From positions 1 to 26,404 of the forward strand of contig CAZOHB010000015.1 in the NCBI GenBank assembly GCA_964579345.1: a DNA stretch of 26,404 nucleotides, given 5' to 3'. Position 1 is the first letter of the stretch; each line of letters begins with the position of its first letter. Under the pieces are notes generated by a model. That model had not been told where the DNA came from. It saw only the letters and a program-made list of their open reading frames with translations, and made no database searches. The stretch is from RGIG5612 sp964579345 (lineage in GTDB: Bacteria > Bacillota > Clostridia > Lachnospirales > Lachnospiraceae). Positions 14,087 to 21,124 of this stretch are shown piece by piece. The position numbers and the translations under genes are program-made.

Positions 14087-15541
14087 ATGACGGAATACAC
14101 ATGTGATCTGGCGGTTGTGGCAGCAGGACCATCCGGACTTGCTGCAGCCATCACAGCGGCTGAAAATGATCTGAATGTCATCGTTCTGGAAAAGAGTAAT
14201 GTTGCCGGCGGCAGTGCCAATATGGGCATGGGACCACTGGGCATTGATACGGATGTACAGAAAAAAGAACTCTCTTCGATCACTGTCGAGAAGGCATTCA
14301 ATATGTTCATGGAATACACGCATTGGCGGGTGGACGCGATGCTGGTCCGTAAGTATTTTGAAAAATCTGCAGACACGATTGCGTGGCTTCAGGATATGGG
14401 AGTTCAGTTTTATAAGGCTGCTAAATATTTTCCGGAAAGTGAGGCAACCTGGCATATTGTGCAACCGGAAGAAGGAAGACCGGGTCCTCGTGCAGCGGGA
14501 ACCATGATCAAACGTATGATGGAACGTGCAGCGGGACTTGGGATTGAGATCCTTACAGAAACGCCGGCAAAAGAGATCCTGATGGAAAACGGAAGCGCGA
14601 AAGGCGTGAAAGCAGTTTCTGCATCCGGAGAAGAAGTCCTCGTACATTCCAAAGCGGTTGCGATTGCCACCGGCGGTTTCGGAAACAACCCGGATATGAT
14701 GAAAGAAGTTTCTGATATCGAATACGGCAGAAACTATTTTGGAATCCGTGTGCAGGGACTTATGGGAGAAGGCATTCAGATGGCCTGGGCAGCCGGCGCC
14801 GGAAAAAGTGACATCAATGTTGAAATCAACCTCGCGATCTTTGGAGAAGATGATTTCAATATCAAGACGTGTTTCTATCAACCGAACCTTCTGGTGAACC
14901 GGAACGGGGAACGCTTCTTTAACGAGGGGAAAATCCAGAACGGAACGTTTGCCGGAAATGCCTGCAAGGCACAGCCGGAAAGTTACGGTTTGATGGTAAT
15001 TGATGACCGGATCAAAAACCTTTATGCAAAAAAAGGCGTCGATTTTATGAGCCTCGTCTTTACCAAAGATAAGGTAGATAAGGAAGCGTTTGAAACGGGA
15101 ATGAAGGAAGCAAGAGAACGGGGAAGCGAATCCTTATTTGTTGCAGATTCCTTAGAGGAGCTTGCAGACCTTACAGGTGTTGACAAGGATACGTTTCTGG
15201 AAACCGTGGAAAGCTATAATGAGATGTGTGATTCCTACGACAGCCTGTTTTTCAAGGAACCGCAGTACATGCGTCCCATTAAAAAAGCCCCGTTTTATGC
15301 TGCAAAGATGAGACCCGGCGGTTATGGAACTTTAGGCGGAATCAAGGTGAATCATAAAATGGAGGTCCTTACACTGGATGACCACATAATTCCGGGACTC
15401 TATGCGTCCGGTACGGATACCTGCGCGATTTACGGCGATAGCTATATGTTCCTGCTTCCCGGAAATACGATGGGTTATGCATTGAATTCCGGAAGGATCG
15501 CGGGTGAAAGCGCAGCGGAATATTTGGAGCAGTTTTCCTGA
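14087..15541 (+). CDS. FAD-dependent fumarate-reductase/ketosteroid-dehydrogenase-family protein 1
   Basis: A 484-residue flavoprotein of the FAD_binding_2 family. The dinucleotide loop is AAGPSG (12-17), with alanine for the first glycine of GxGxxG; E35 for ribose binding follows, then the AGGSANMG loop. ATGGFGNNP lies mid-protein and PGLYASG near the C-terminus. At the position of the fumarate reductase HTMGG histidine it has YGTLGG (Tyr413), and the C-terminal arginine that grips a carboxylate is replaced in GDSYMFLLPGN. So it is unlikely to reduce fumarate; an enone or ketone substrate fits better. It has no signal peptide, heme or FMN-binding domain, so it is cytoplasmic and needs an outside electron donor. 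GGGGAG precedes ATG 14087. It is paralogous to the protein at 24017. Confidence 0.82.
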   Translation: MTEYTCDLAVVAAGPSGLAAAITAAENDLNVIVLEKSNVAGGSANMGMGPLGIDTDVQKKELSSITVEKAFNMFMEYTHWRVDAMLVRKYFEKSADTIAWLQDMGVQFYKAAKYFPESEATWHIVQPEEGRPGPRAAGTMIKRMMERAAGLGIEILTETPAKEILMENGSAKGVKAVSASGEEVLVHSKAVAIATGGFGNNPDMMKEVSDIEYGRNYFGIRVQGLMGEGIQMAWAAGAGKSDINVEINLAIFGEDDFNIKTCFYQPNLLVNRNGERFFNEGKIQNGTFAGNACKAQPESYGLMVIDDRIKNLYAKKGVDFMSLVFTKDKVDKEAFETGMKEARERGSESLFVADSLEELADLTGVDKDTFLETVESYNEMCDSYDSLFFKEPQYMRPIKKAPFYAAKMRPGGYGTLGGIKVNHKMEVLTLDDHIIPGLYASGTDTCAIYGDSYMFLLPGNTMGYALNSGRIAGESAAEYLEQFS

Positions 15542-15605
15542 AACGATATCCAAAGCTGCACAAAAGAAAAGGAAAAACGGAAAAAGTTTTTTGTCGCTGC
15601 ACAAT

Positions 15606-15620
15606 GCCCTTAAGAAGGGC
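15606..15620. other. Short hairpin between flavoprotein 1 and the small protein
   Basis: GCCCTT (15606-15611) and AAGGGC (15615-15620) form a 6-bp stem with a 3-nt loop. It is not followed by Ts, so it is not called a terminator. No clear promoter is visible in the 140-nt gap before the next gene. Confidence 0.35.
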
Positions 15621-15680
15621 TATTGATAGAATAAAACCACGAAAGTAATTCAAAATAGAATCATACAGGAGGAAGTAAAA

Positions 15681-15989
15681 ATGGCATCTTTAATCGGATC
15701 ATGGAAAGTTCTTATTAAAACTCCGATCGATGAAAGCAGATCGATCTGGAAATTCTGGGAAGAAGACGGAACCGTAAAAGGAACGATCACTCCGGACGGA
15801 GATCATCCGTACGATTTTGAAATAGTTCAGATCACCGGAGACGATTTTGAGCTGATGACACATCTGGATCTTCAGTTTGGACACATCCAGTTTGACTACA
15901 AAGGAACCGTTGCTGATGATACGATCATGGGCATTTCCAGGATGAAAATGGGCAAATCCAAATTCAAAGGAAAAAGAGTGGAAGAATAA
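15681..15989 (+). CDS. Small 102-aa beta-rich protein, possibly lipocalin-like
   Basis: A 102-residue cytoplasmic protein with no signal peptide. It begins MASLIGSWKVLIKTP and shows a run of alternating strands (IWKFWEEDGTVKGTI, YDFEIVQITGDDFEL, IQFDYKGTVADDTIMG). A GSW near the N-terminus followed by antiparallel strands is what lipocalin/calycin folds look like, so binding of a hydrophobic ligand is plausible but only a guess. AGGAGG lies 9 nt before ATG 15681. It sits alone between flavoprotein 1 and a strong terminator. I cannot assign a family. Its embedding among redox enzymes suggests a role with a poorly soluble substrate or as a small enzyme. Confidence 0.65.
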   Translation: MASLIGSWKVLIKTPIDESRSIWKFWEEDGTVKGTITPDGDHPYDFEIVQITGDDFELMTHLDLQFGHIQFDYKGTVADDTIMGISRMKMGKSKFKGKRVEE

Positions 15990-15996
15990 GACTGAA

Positions 15997-16034
15997 GCAC
16001 AAAGCGGCACCTTCGGGTACCGTTTTTTTTGTGC
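15997..16034. terminator. Bidirectional intrinsic terminator
   Basis: CGGCACC (16005-16011), a TTCG tetraloop and GGTACCG (16016-16022) form a stem with one C-A mismatch, followed by eight Ts. The outer arms GCACAAA and TTTGTGC extend it to 15997-16034. It closes the transcript carrying the 102-aa protein. Confidence 0.75.
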
Positions 16035-16124
16035 AGTAATCAAGTGTTTTCCTCATATTCATTTTCTAAAATAATTATCATAGAAACTCAGAAACATGAA
16101 TCGCGCGCGGAAAGGAATAGATAT

Positions 16125-16379
16125 ATGGTTCAATTTAAATTTAATTATGAGGATTGTATCGGATGCAAAAAATGTGTAAAAGCATGTTTTGTTGACGTTA
16201 TGAGATGGGATGAGGAAAACAATCGTCCGATAGCAAAATATCCGCAGGAATGCGCTGTTTGCTGCTGGTGCGTAATCGAATGTCCGAAAAACGTGATCGA
16301 TGTAATTCCGGATTATACGATGAAAAGACCTCCTGTATTCCCGAAGTCGGTATGGCCCTTGTCCTACGAAGAAGAATAA
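16125..16379 (+). CDS. 2[4Fe-4S] ferredoxin, partner of the AprA-like flavoprotein
   Basis: An 84-residue ferredoxin with two complete cluster motifs. CIGCKKCVKAC has cysteines at 11, 14, 17 and 21. CAVCCWCVIECP carries CxxCxxCxxxCP plus one extra cysteine. The C-terminal tail (PDYTMKRPPVFPKSVWPL) is long and aromatic, recalling the beta subunit of adenylylsulfate reductase, whose tail wraps around the flavin subunit. The start ATG 16125 is supported by GGAAAGGAA upstream; earlier in-frame codons would add an unrelated leader. It lies 21 nt before the AprA-like gene. It would deliver low-potential electrons to, or collect them from, that FAD protein in the cytoplasm. Confidence 0.88.
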   Translation: MVQFKFNYEDCIGCKKCVKACFVDVMRWDEENNRPIAKYPQECAVCCWCVIECPKNVIDVIPDYTMKRPPVFPKSVWPLSYEEE

Positions 16380-16400
16380 GAATTAGGAGGAGATCGAATT

Positions 16401-18161
16401 ATGACAGATAGAAATATAATCAGAGAACAATCAGATGTATTGATCATAGGCGGCGGAATCGCAGGCCTGTGTCAGGCGATTAAAGTCAAAGAAACCAATC
16501 CGGAACTAGACGTTCTTATTGTGGAAAAAGCGACTGCAGGTACTTCTGGAAAGTCAAATAAAGGTGCAGGGATCATCATGTATGTTCCGACAAAAATTGA
16601 TGATCCGGATGGAGGATGGGATCTGGTAGATCTGGAAATTGATGATTTCGTAGAGTGGATCACAAGAAATTTAGGACAGTATCTGAACGATCAGCCGCTG
16701 CTGGAAAAATTTGCGTATGCAACAAGAGAATATATGCAGGATTTGCAAAGATGGGGCGTGAAATTCCAATCCCAGGTAGATCCCGATGATGAACAGCAGG
16801 AATACGGCGTGCAAAGCTTTTGCACGATCGTGGAAGGATATTGGCGTCTGGCTGTTATGGATCATTCCTCAACGCAAAATCTGAGAAAATTTGCGACAAA
16901 GATCGGAGTGCGTTTTGTGGATAAAACGCAGATGGTAGATCTCACACATGCGGCAGATGGAAGCATTAACGGCCTTACAGGCTTTAATCTTCTTACGGGA
17001 GACTTTTTCGTTGCCAACGCGAAGGCCGTCGTTCTGGCGACCGGTTCCTGCAACTATATGAACCAGCACATGTGGTTTTCCGCCAGAGGCGACGGAGCAG
17101 CAGCAGCTTACCGCGCCGGCGCGGAGATCCGTGATGCAGAATTTTCCAACTTCTACAATATTGTTACAAGCGGATCATCTTTCAATATTTGCGGGCCGGC
17201 TTGTATGGAGACTGTCTATAATCAGGCGAAGGAACCCTGGTATTACAAATATATTGTTGAAAACAAAGATCTGGATATTTCTTCTGCATACCTTTATGGA
17301 ATGCTTCGGGAGGTTAAAGCCGGACACGGTCCGATGCTCTTTAAACGGGATCAGCTGATCGGTTTTGATCTGACTGATGAGCTGCCTGTTACAAAGAAAT
17401 TCTTTGAGGCAACAGAACAGGGAAGAGAAATTGAATATGATCTTTACAAAGGTGGGGAATATACACCATGTGCGCCGTCTCTTCTGGGAGAGTTTTCCGC
17501 TGTCCGGGTTGACAATGATATGAGAACAACGCTCGAAGGACTCTGGGCAATCGGCGATACTTCCTATACCGGATCTGCAATGTGCGGTGCCCTTCCGGGA
17601 CCTCCGGGAAGAATGAGAGGATCCGGAAACGGTTTCGCTGCAGGTTCTGCGGAAATGGCATACAAATCAATCGTGGAATATGCTTCCACGGCTAAGCTCA
17701 AAGCACAGGATGAAGCGGAAATCGAGAAACAGAAAGAGCGCATCTATGCACCGTTTGACAGGGCAGATGCAGATAACCCGCGCAATGCCATCTGGGATCT
17801 TCGCTGTGCTCTTCAGCGCTTTGACTACTCCATCGCGAAAACAGAAAGCAGCGTACTGGAGGCGATGGGAAAAGTCAAAGATATTATCAAACGGGCGGAT
17901 GAACACGTCGGCGCAAATGGCGATTATCATATGCTGGGGCTTTGCCTCGACCTTAAGAACATGGCGACCTGTGCGCTTCTGTATTATCAGGCTGCCCTTG
18001 CAAGAACCGAATCCAGGGGCTTCCATATCCGGGTAGAATATCCTGTTCGGAATGACCACGATTTTGTTGCATGGAGCGTTCAGAAGCTGGATGAAAACGG
18101 CAGGAACAAACTCTGGTTTGAGCCGGTTCCGCTGGAAGACTGGGGAAGCTTTATCTACTAG
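16401..18161 (+). CDS. AprA/fumarate-reductase-like FAD subunit (flavoprotein 2)
   Basis: A 586-residue flavoprotein. The FAD loop GGGIAG is at 17-22, E42 follows near VLIVEKA, and the SGKSNKGAG loop fits the flavin pyrophosphate. VVLATGSCNYM lies mid-protein, then GLWAIGDTSYTGSAMCGALPGPPGR and GSGNGFAAGS near 420. The last about 140 residues form the helical C-terminal domain seen in succinate dehydrogenase and AprA flavoproteins. Paired with the dicluster ferredoxin it resembles AprBA, but no sulfate-activation gene is present, so it is probably a dedicated reductase or dehydrogenase of this pathway. AGGAGGAG lies upstream. It is followed after 14 nt by the ene-reductase. The substrate is unknown. 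Confidence 0.83.
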   Translation: MTDRNIIREQSDVLIIGGGIAGLCQAIKVKETNPELDVLIVEKATAGTSGKSNKGAGIIMYVPTKIDDPDGGWDLVDLEIDDFVEWITRNLGQYLNDQPLLEKFAYATREYMQDLQRWGVKFQSQVDPDDEQQEYGVQSFCTIVEGYWRLAVMDHSSTQNLRKFATKIGVRFVDKTQMVDLTHAADGSINGLTGFNLLTGDFFVANAKAVVLATGSCNYMNQHMWFSARGDGAAAAYRAGAEIRDAEFSNFYNIVTSGSSFNICGPACMETVYNQAKEPWYYKYIVENKDLDISSAYLYGMLREVKAGHGPMLFKRDQLIGFDLTDELPVTKKFFEATEQGREIEYDLYKGGEYTPCAPSLLGEFSAVRVDNDMRTTLEGLWAIGDTSYTGSAMCGALPGPPGRMRGSGNGFAAGSAEMAYKSIVEYASTAKLKAQDEAEIEKQKERIYAPFDRADADNPRNAIWDLRCALQRFDYSIAKTESSVLEAMGKVKDIIKRADEHVGANGDYHMLGLCLDLKNMATCALLYYQAALARTESRGFHIRVEYPVRNDHDFVAWSVQKLDENGRNKLWFEPVPLEDWGSFIY

Positions 18162-18175
18162 AAAGGGAATTATTC

Positions 18176-20182
18176 ATGAAAGAAGAGTATAAGATCCTGT
18201 TTGAGCCGATGAAGATCGGAAAGTTGGAAATCAAGAACCGCTTCTGCATGGCGCCGATGGGTGATGGCGGTCTGGTAGGTTCTGACGGAGAATTCACAGA
18301 AGAAGGAATTGAGTTTTTTGTTGCCAGAGCCCGCGGCGGTGTCGGACTTATAACGACCGGTATCTGTGTCGTAGAAGATGAAATCGAAGGTGTGGGGCGC
18401 GGATTAGTACCCTGTACGGCTTTTAACGTTCCTGTTTTTATCCGGCAGTCGACACAGCTTACAGAACGTGTCCATGCATATGGGGCAAAAATGTTTTTGC
18501 AGCTGACAGCCGGTGGAGGCCGGATCAATAATCCGAACTGGTCCATGAAAGGAAAGAGCATGATCAGCGCTTCGGAGAATCCAAATCGCTGGAAGCCGGA
18601 GATCATAACACGGGCACTGACGACGGAAGAAGTAAAAACTATGATCCGGCGAATGGTGATCTCTGCAGGAATGGCAAAGGCTGCCGGTTATGACGGAGTT
18701 GAAATACACGCGGTCCATGAAGGGTATCTGATGGATCAGTTTGCGACAGAGATCTTTAACCATAGAACGGATGAATATGGCGGCAGTCTGGAAAACCGTC
18801 TGCGCTTTGCGACAGAAGTTGTTCAGGGCATCAAAAGAGTCTGTGGTCCGGATTTTCCGGTATCGCTTCGTTTCTCCACCAAACATATGATGAAAGAGCT
18901 TGGACATGGAGCGGTTCCGGGCGAAGAATTCATAGAGCTGGGTCGTGACATGGAAGAATCTTTAGAGGCTGCAAAAATTCTGGAGGCAGCAGGCTATGAT
19001 GCATTCAATGCAGATGTTGGCTGCTACGATGCGCATTACTGGAGCCATCCGCCAATGTATCTGGGCAAAGGCGTCTATCTGCCGTTTAATGAACAACTGA
19101 AGAAAGTAGTCAATGTCCCGGTCATTTCTGCCGGCAGAATGGATGATCCGGACCTGGCAAGTGCTGCGATTCGGAAAGGCCAGACTGACTTTATCGGTCT
19201 TGGACGACCGCTGCTGGCAGATCCGGAACTGGTGAACAAGATCCGCAGGTGCCAGGTCGATGATATCCGTCCTTGCATGTCCTGCCACGATGGCTGCTTT
19301 GAACATATGGGAACTCTCCTTTCCTGCGCGGTACGCCCGCAAACCGGAAGAGAGATCAAATATGCACCCGGAAAATCAGAAGTCTCCAAAAATGTTATTG
19401 TTGTTGGCGGAGGCGTTGCCGGCTGTGAGGCAGCCAGGGTTTGTGCAATCCGGGGGCATAAGGTTACGCTCTTTGAAAAGACAGAGGAACTCGGAGGAAA
19501 TCTGATTCCTGCAGGAGCACCATCTTTTAAAGAAAACGATCGGAAGCTGGCTAAATGGTACACGAAACAGCTGGCGGATCTTGGCGTTATTGTACATCTC
19601 GGAAGAGAGGCATCCGTTGAGACCATGCAGGAGGAGAAACCGGATGTGATCCTGATCGCGACGGGATCAACACATAAAACCTTTGTGATCCCGGGAGATG
19701 ATTCGGTACCTTCAATGACCGCTGTTGAGGTGTTAAATAAAGAGAAGAATCCGGGACAGCGCGTTTTGATCATGGGAGGGGGTCTTGTCGGAAGTGAGCT
19801 GGCGCTGGCACTCTTAGAGGAAGGAAAGCAGGTTATGATCTGCGAAGCCCTTCCGGAAATCCTGAGCAGCGGTGCGAAAATGAACTTCTGCAACAAAGAT
19901 ATGCTGACAGATCTTCTGCATTTTCATAAAGCAGAAATCAGAACCGGATGTACTGTGGAGCGTATCGAAAAAGGCTGCGTTCTTGTGAAGAATGCGCAGG
20001 GAGATACCGAGACGATCGAGGCAGACTCCGTTGTCTTTGCGGTCGGCTTTGAGTCACGTAAAGAGCTTTATGAGGAGCTGAAGTTTGCGCCTTGCGATGT
20101 CAGACTTTTAGGGGACGCACGACATGTTGCCAATATCATGGGCGCCGTTTGGGACGCGTATGAGGTTGCACGGAATATTTAA
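18176..20182 (+). CDS. Old-yellow-enzyme ene-reductase with 4Fe-4S and FAD/NAD domains (enoate/BaiCD type)
   Basis: A 668-residue multidomain oxidoreductase. The FMN TIM barrel covers about 1-365, with HAVHEGYLMDQF (Tyr184 matches the FadH catalytic tyrosine) and HRTDEYGGSLENR. Next is a 4Fe-4S motif with C367, C370, C374 and C384, then an FAD-binding Rossmann (VVGGGVAG at about 409) and an NAD(P)H-binding one (IMGGGLVG around 524). The segment VGCYDAHYWSHPPMY (281-295) is closer to enoate reductase and BaiCD/BaiH than to trimethylamine dehydrogenase. Such enzymes reduce activated C=C bonds; gut flavanone- and flavone-cleaving reductases belong to this general class. GAAAGGGAA precedes ATG 18176. 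It is likely cotranscribed with the ferredoxin, flavoprotein 2 and crotonase. It could reduce a cyclic enone or an aromatic enone side chain. Confidence 0.88.
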   Translation: MKEEYKILFEPMKIGKLEIKNRFCMAPMGDGGLVGSDGEFTEEGIEFFVARARGGVGLITTGICVVEDEIEGVGRGLVPCTAFNVPVFIRQSTQLTERVHAYGAKMFLQLTAGGGRINNPNWSMKGKSMISASENPNRWKPEIITRALTTEEVKTMIRRMVISAGMAKAAGYDGVEIHAVHEGYLMDQFATEIFNHRTDEYGGSLENRLRFATEVVQGIKRVCGPDFPVSLRFSTKHMMKELGHGAVPGEEFIELGRDMEESLEAAKILEAAGYDAFNADVGCYDAHYWSHPPMYLGKGVYLPFNEQLKKVVNVPVISAGRMDDPDLASAAIRKGQTDFIGLGRPLLADPELVNKIRRCQVDDIRPCMSCHDGCFEHMGTLLSCAVRPQTGREIKYAPGKSEVSKNVIVVGGGVAGCEAARVCAIRGHKVTLFEKTEELGGNLIPAGAPSFKENDRKLAKWYTKQLADLGVIVHLGREASVETMQEEKPDVILIATGSTHKTFVIPGDDSVPSMTAVEVLNKEKNPGQRVLIMGGGLVGSELALALLEEGKQVMICEALPEILSSGAKMNFCNKDMLTDLLHFHKAEIRTGCTVERIEKGCVLVKNAQGDTETIEADSVVFAVGFESRKELYEELKFAPCDVRLLGDARHVANIMGAVWDAYEVARNI

Positions 20183-20199
20183 GACAGGAGACAGATACG

Positions 20200-21045
20200 A
20201 TGGCAAATACGAATGCAGTTCATGTAGAAACATTTGATGAATACAAGGAACGCTTTAAAGAGCATATGCAGATGAGCCGGGATGAGAATGGCGTGATACG
20301 TGTTCAGCTATCAACCAAAGGAGGAGAGGCGGTCTGGAGTTATCAGCTGCATAATGCAATGTGTCAGCTCTGGAAAGCAATCGGAAATGATAAAGAAAAC
20401 AGTTTGATGATCCTCTCAGGGTTTGATAAAGAATGGATTGCCCAAAGAGAAGTGGAGTCCTTTACGGAAGTGGAGCAGCATCCGGATAAAAACAAACGAT
20501 TCGACAATGGTATCATCGATACCACAAAGATCATCGAAAACTTCATCATGGATATTGAGATTCCGACGATCGGGATCTTAAATGGTCCGGGCTTTCATTG
20601 GGATGCGGCAGTCATGTGTGATATCACACTTGCGGTACCGGAGTTTAAATTCTCAGACGGACACTATGTGATGGGAATGGGGACGGTTCCTGGAGATGGC
20701 ATGACTATGCTGATGCAGCATTTCATGGGAAAGAAGCGGGCAAATTATATGAGCTATACTTCTGAAGGCATCACTGCGGAAGAGGCAAAAGAGTATGGCC
20801 TGATCACAGAGGTTGTTCCGAGAGAAAAAATCTTTGAACGAGCAGAGGAAATTGCAGCTAAGATCATGGCCAAGGACCGCATTGTCCGAAATATGACACA
20901 TAATATCGTAGCCCGGCCTCTGCGCAGAAGGATCATAGAAGAGATGCAGTATCATGTTACTGCGGAGATGTACTCTACCTCTATGATGGGTTATCATCAT
21001 GAGTTCAATGACGAGGCGTTCCTGAAAGAAAAAGGTTTAGCGTAA
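20200..21045 (+). CDS. Crotonase-superfamily hydrolase resembling 6-oxocamphor hydrolase
   Basis: A 281-residue crotonase-fold protein. Instead of the Glu pair of enoyl-CoA hydratase it has the pattern of 6-oxocamphor hydrolase, a retro-Claisenase that opens cyclic 1,3-diketones without CoA: Trp46 (EAVWS), His133 (NGPGFH), His155 (SDGHY), Asp166 in VPGDG, and Glu268 in HHEF. From memory these match W40, H122, H145, D154 and E244 of the Rhodococcus enzyme. The start ATG 20200 has GGAG upstream. It follows the ene-reductase by 17 nt and ends at a strong terminator. I infer hydrolysis of a cyclic beta-diketone, such as dihydrophloroglucinol or 1,3-cyclohexanedione, to an open oxo acid. An ordinary acyl-CoA hydratase role is less likely. 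Confidence 0.8.
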   Translation: MANTNAVHVETFDEYKERFKEHMQMSRDENGVIRVQLSTKGGEAVWSYQLHNAMCQLWKAIGNDKENSLMILSGFDKEWIAQREVESFTEVEQHPDKNKRFDNGIIDTTKIIENFIMDIEIPTIGILNGPGFHWDAAVMCDITLAVPEFKFSDGHYVMGMGTVPGDGMTMLMQHFMGKKRANYMSYTSEGITAEEAKEYGLITEVVPREKIFERAEEIAAKIMAKDRIVRNMTHNIVARPLRRRIIEEMQYHVTAEMYSTSMMGYHHEFNDEAFLKEKGLA

Positions 21046-21051
21046 GAAATG

Positions 21052-21092
21052 TAACAGGTTTTCTGAAGGCAGAAAACCTGTTATAATTTTTT
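21052..21092 (+). terminator. Strong intrinsic terminator after the crotonase gene
   Basis: TAACAGGTTTTCTG (21052-21065) pairs perfectly with CAGAAAACCTGTTA (21070-21083) over an AAGG loop. T-run 21087-21092 follows. It separates the catabolic genes from the regulator. Confidence 0.88.
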
Positions 21093-21124
21093 CGGAATAG
21101 TTTTAGATCACAGGAGCATATCAA

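Noticed and set aside
13991..14881. Long minus-strand open frame of 296 codons.
   Set aside because: It is antisense to flavoprotein 1; its composition is rich in His, Arg, Cys and Phe, typical of a shadow frame, and it has no ribosome site.
14087..15541. Fumarate or urocanate reductase for anaerobic respiration.
   Set aside because: The carboxylate-binding His and Arg are absent, and there is no signal peptide, heme or FMN-binding domain.
16125..18161. Dissimilatory adenylylsulfate reductase.
   Set aside because: No sulfate activation or sulfite reduction genes are present. The AprBA resemblance is to the overall layout of subunits only.
18176..20182. Bile acid 7-dehydroxylation (bai) cluster because of the BaiCD-like enzyme and flavoproteins.
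   Set aside because: No BaiB ligase, BaiF CoA-transferase, BaiE dehydratase or BaiG is present, and the crotonase and BKACE do not belong to that pathway.
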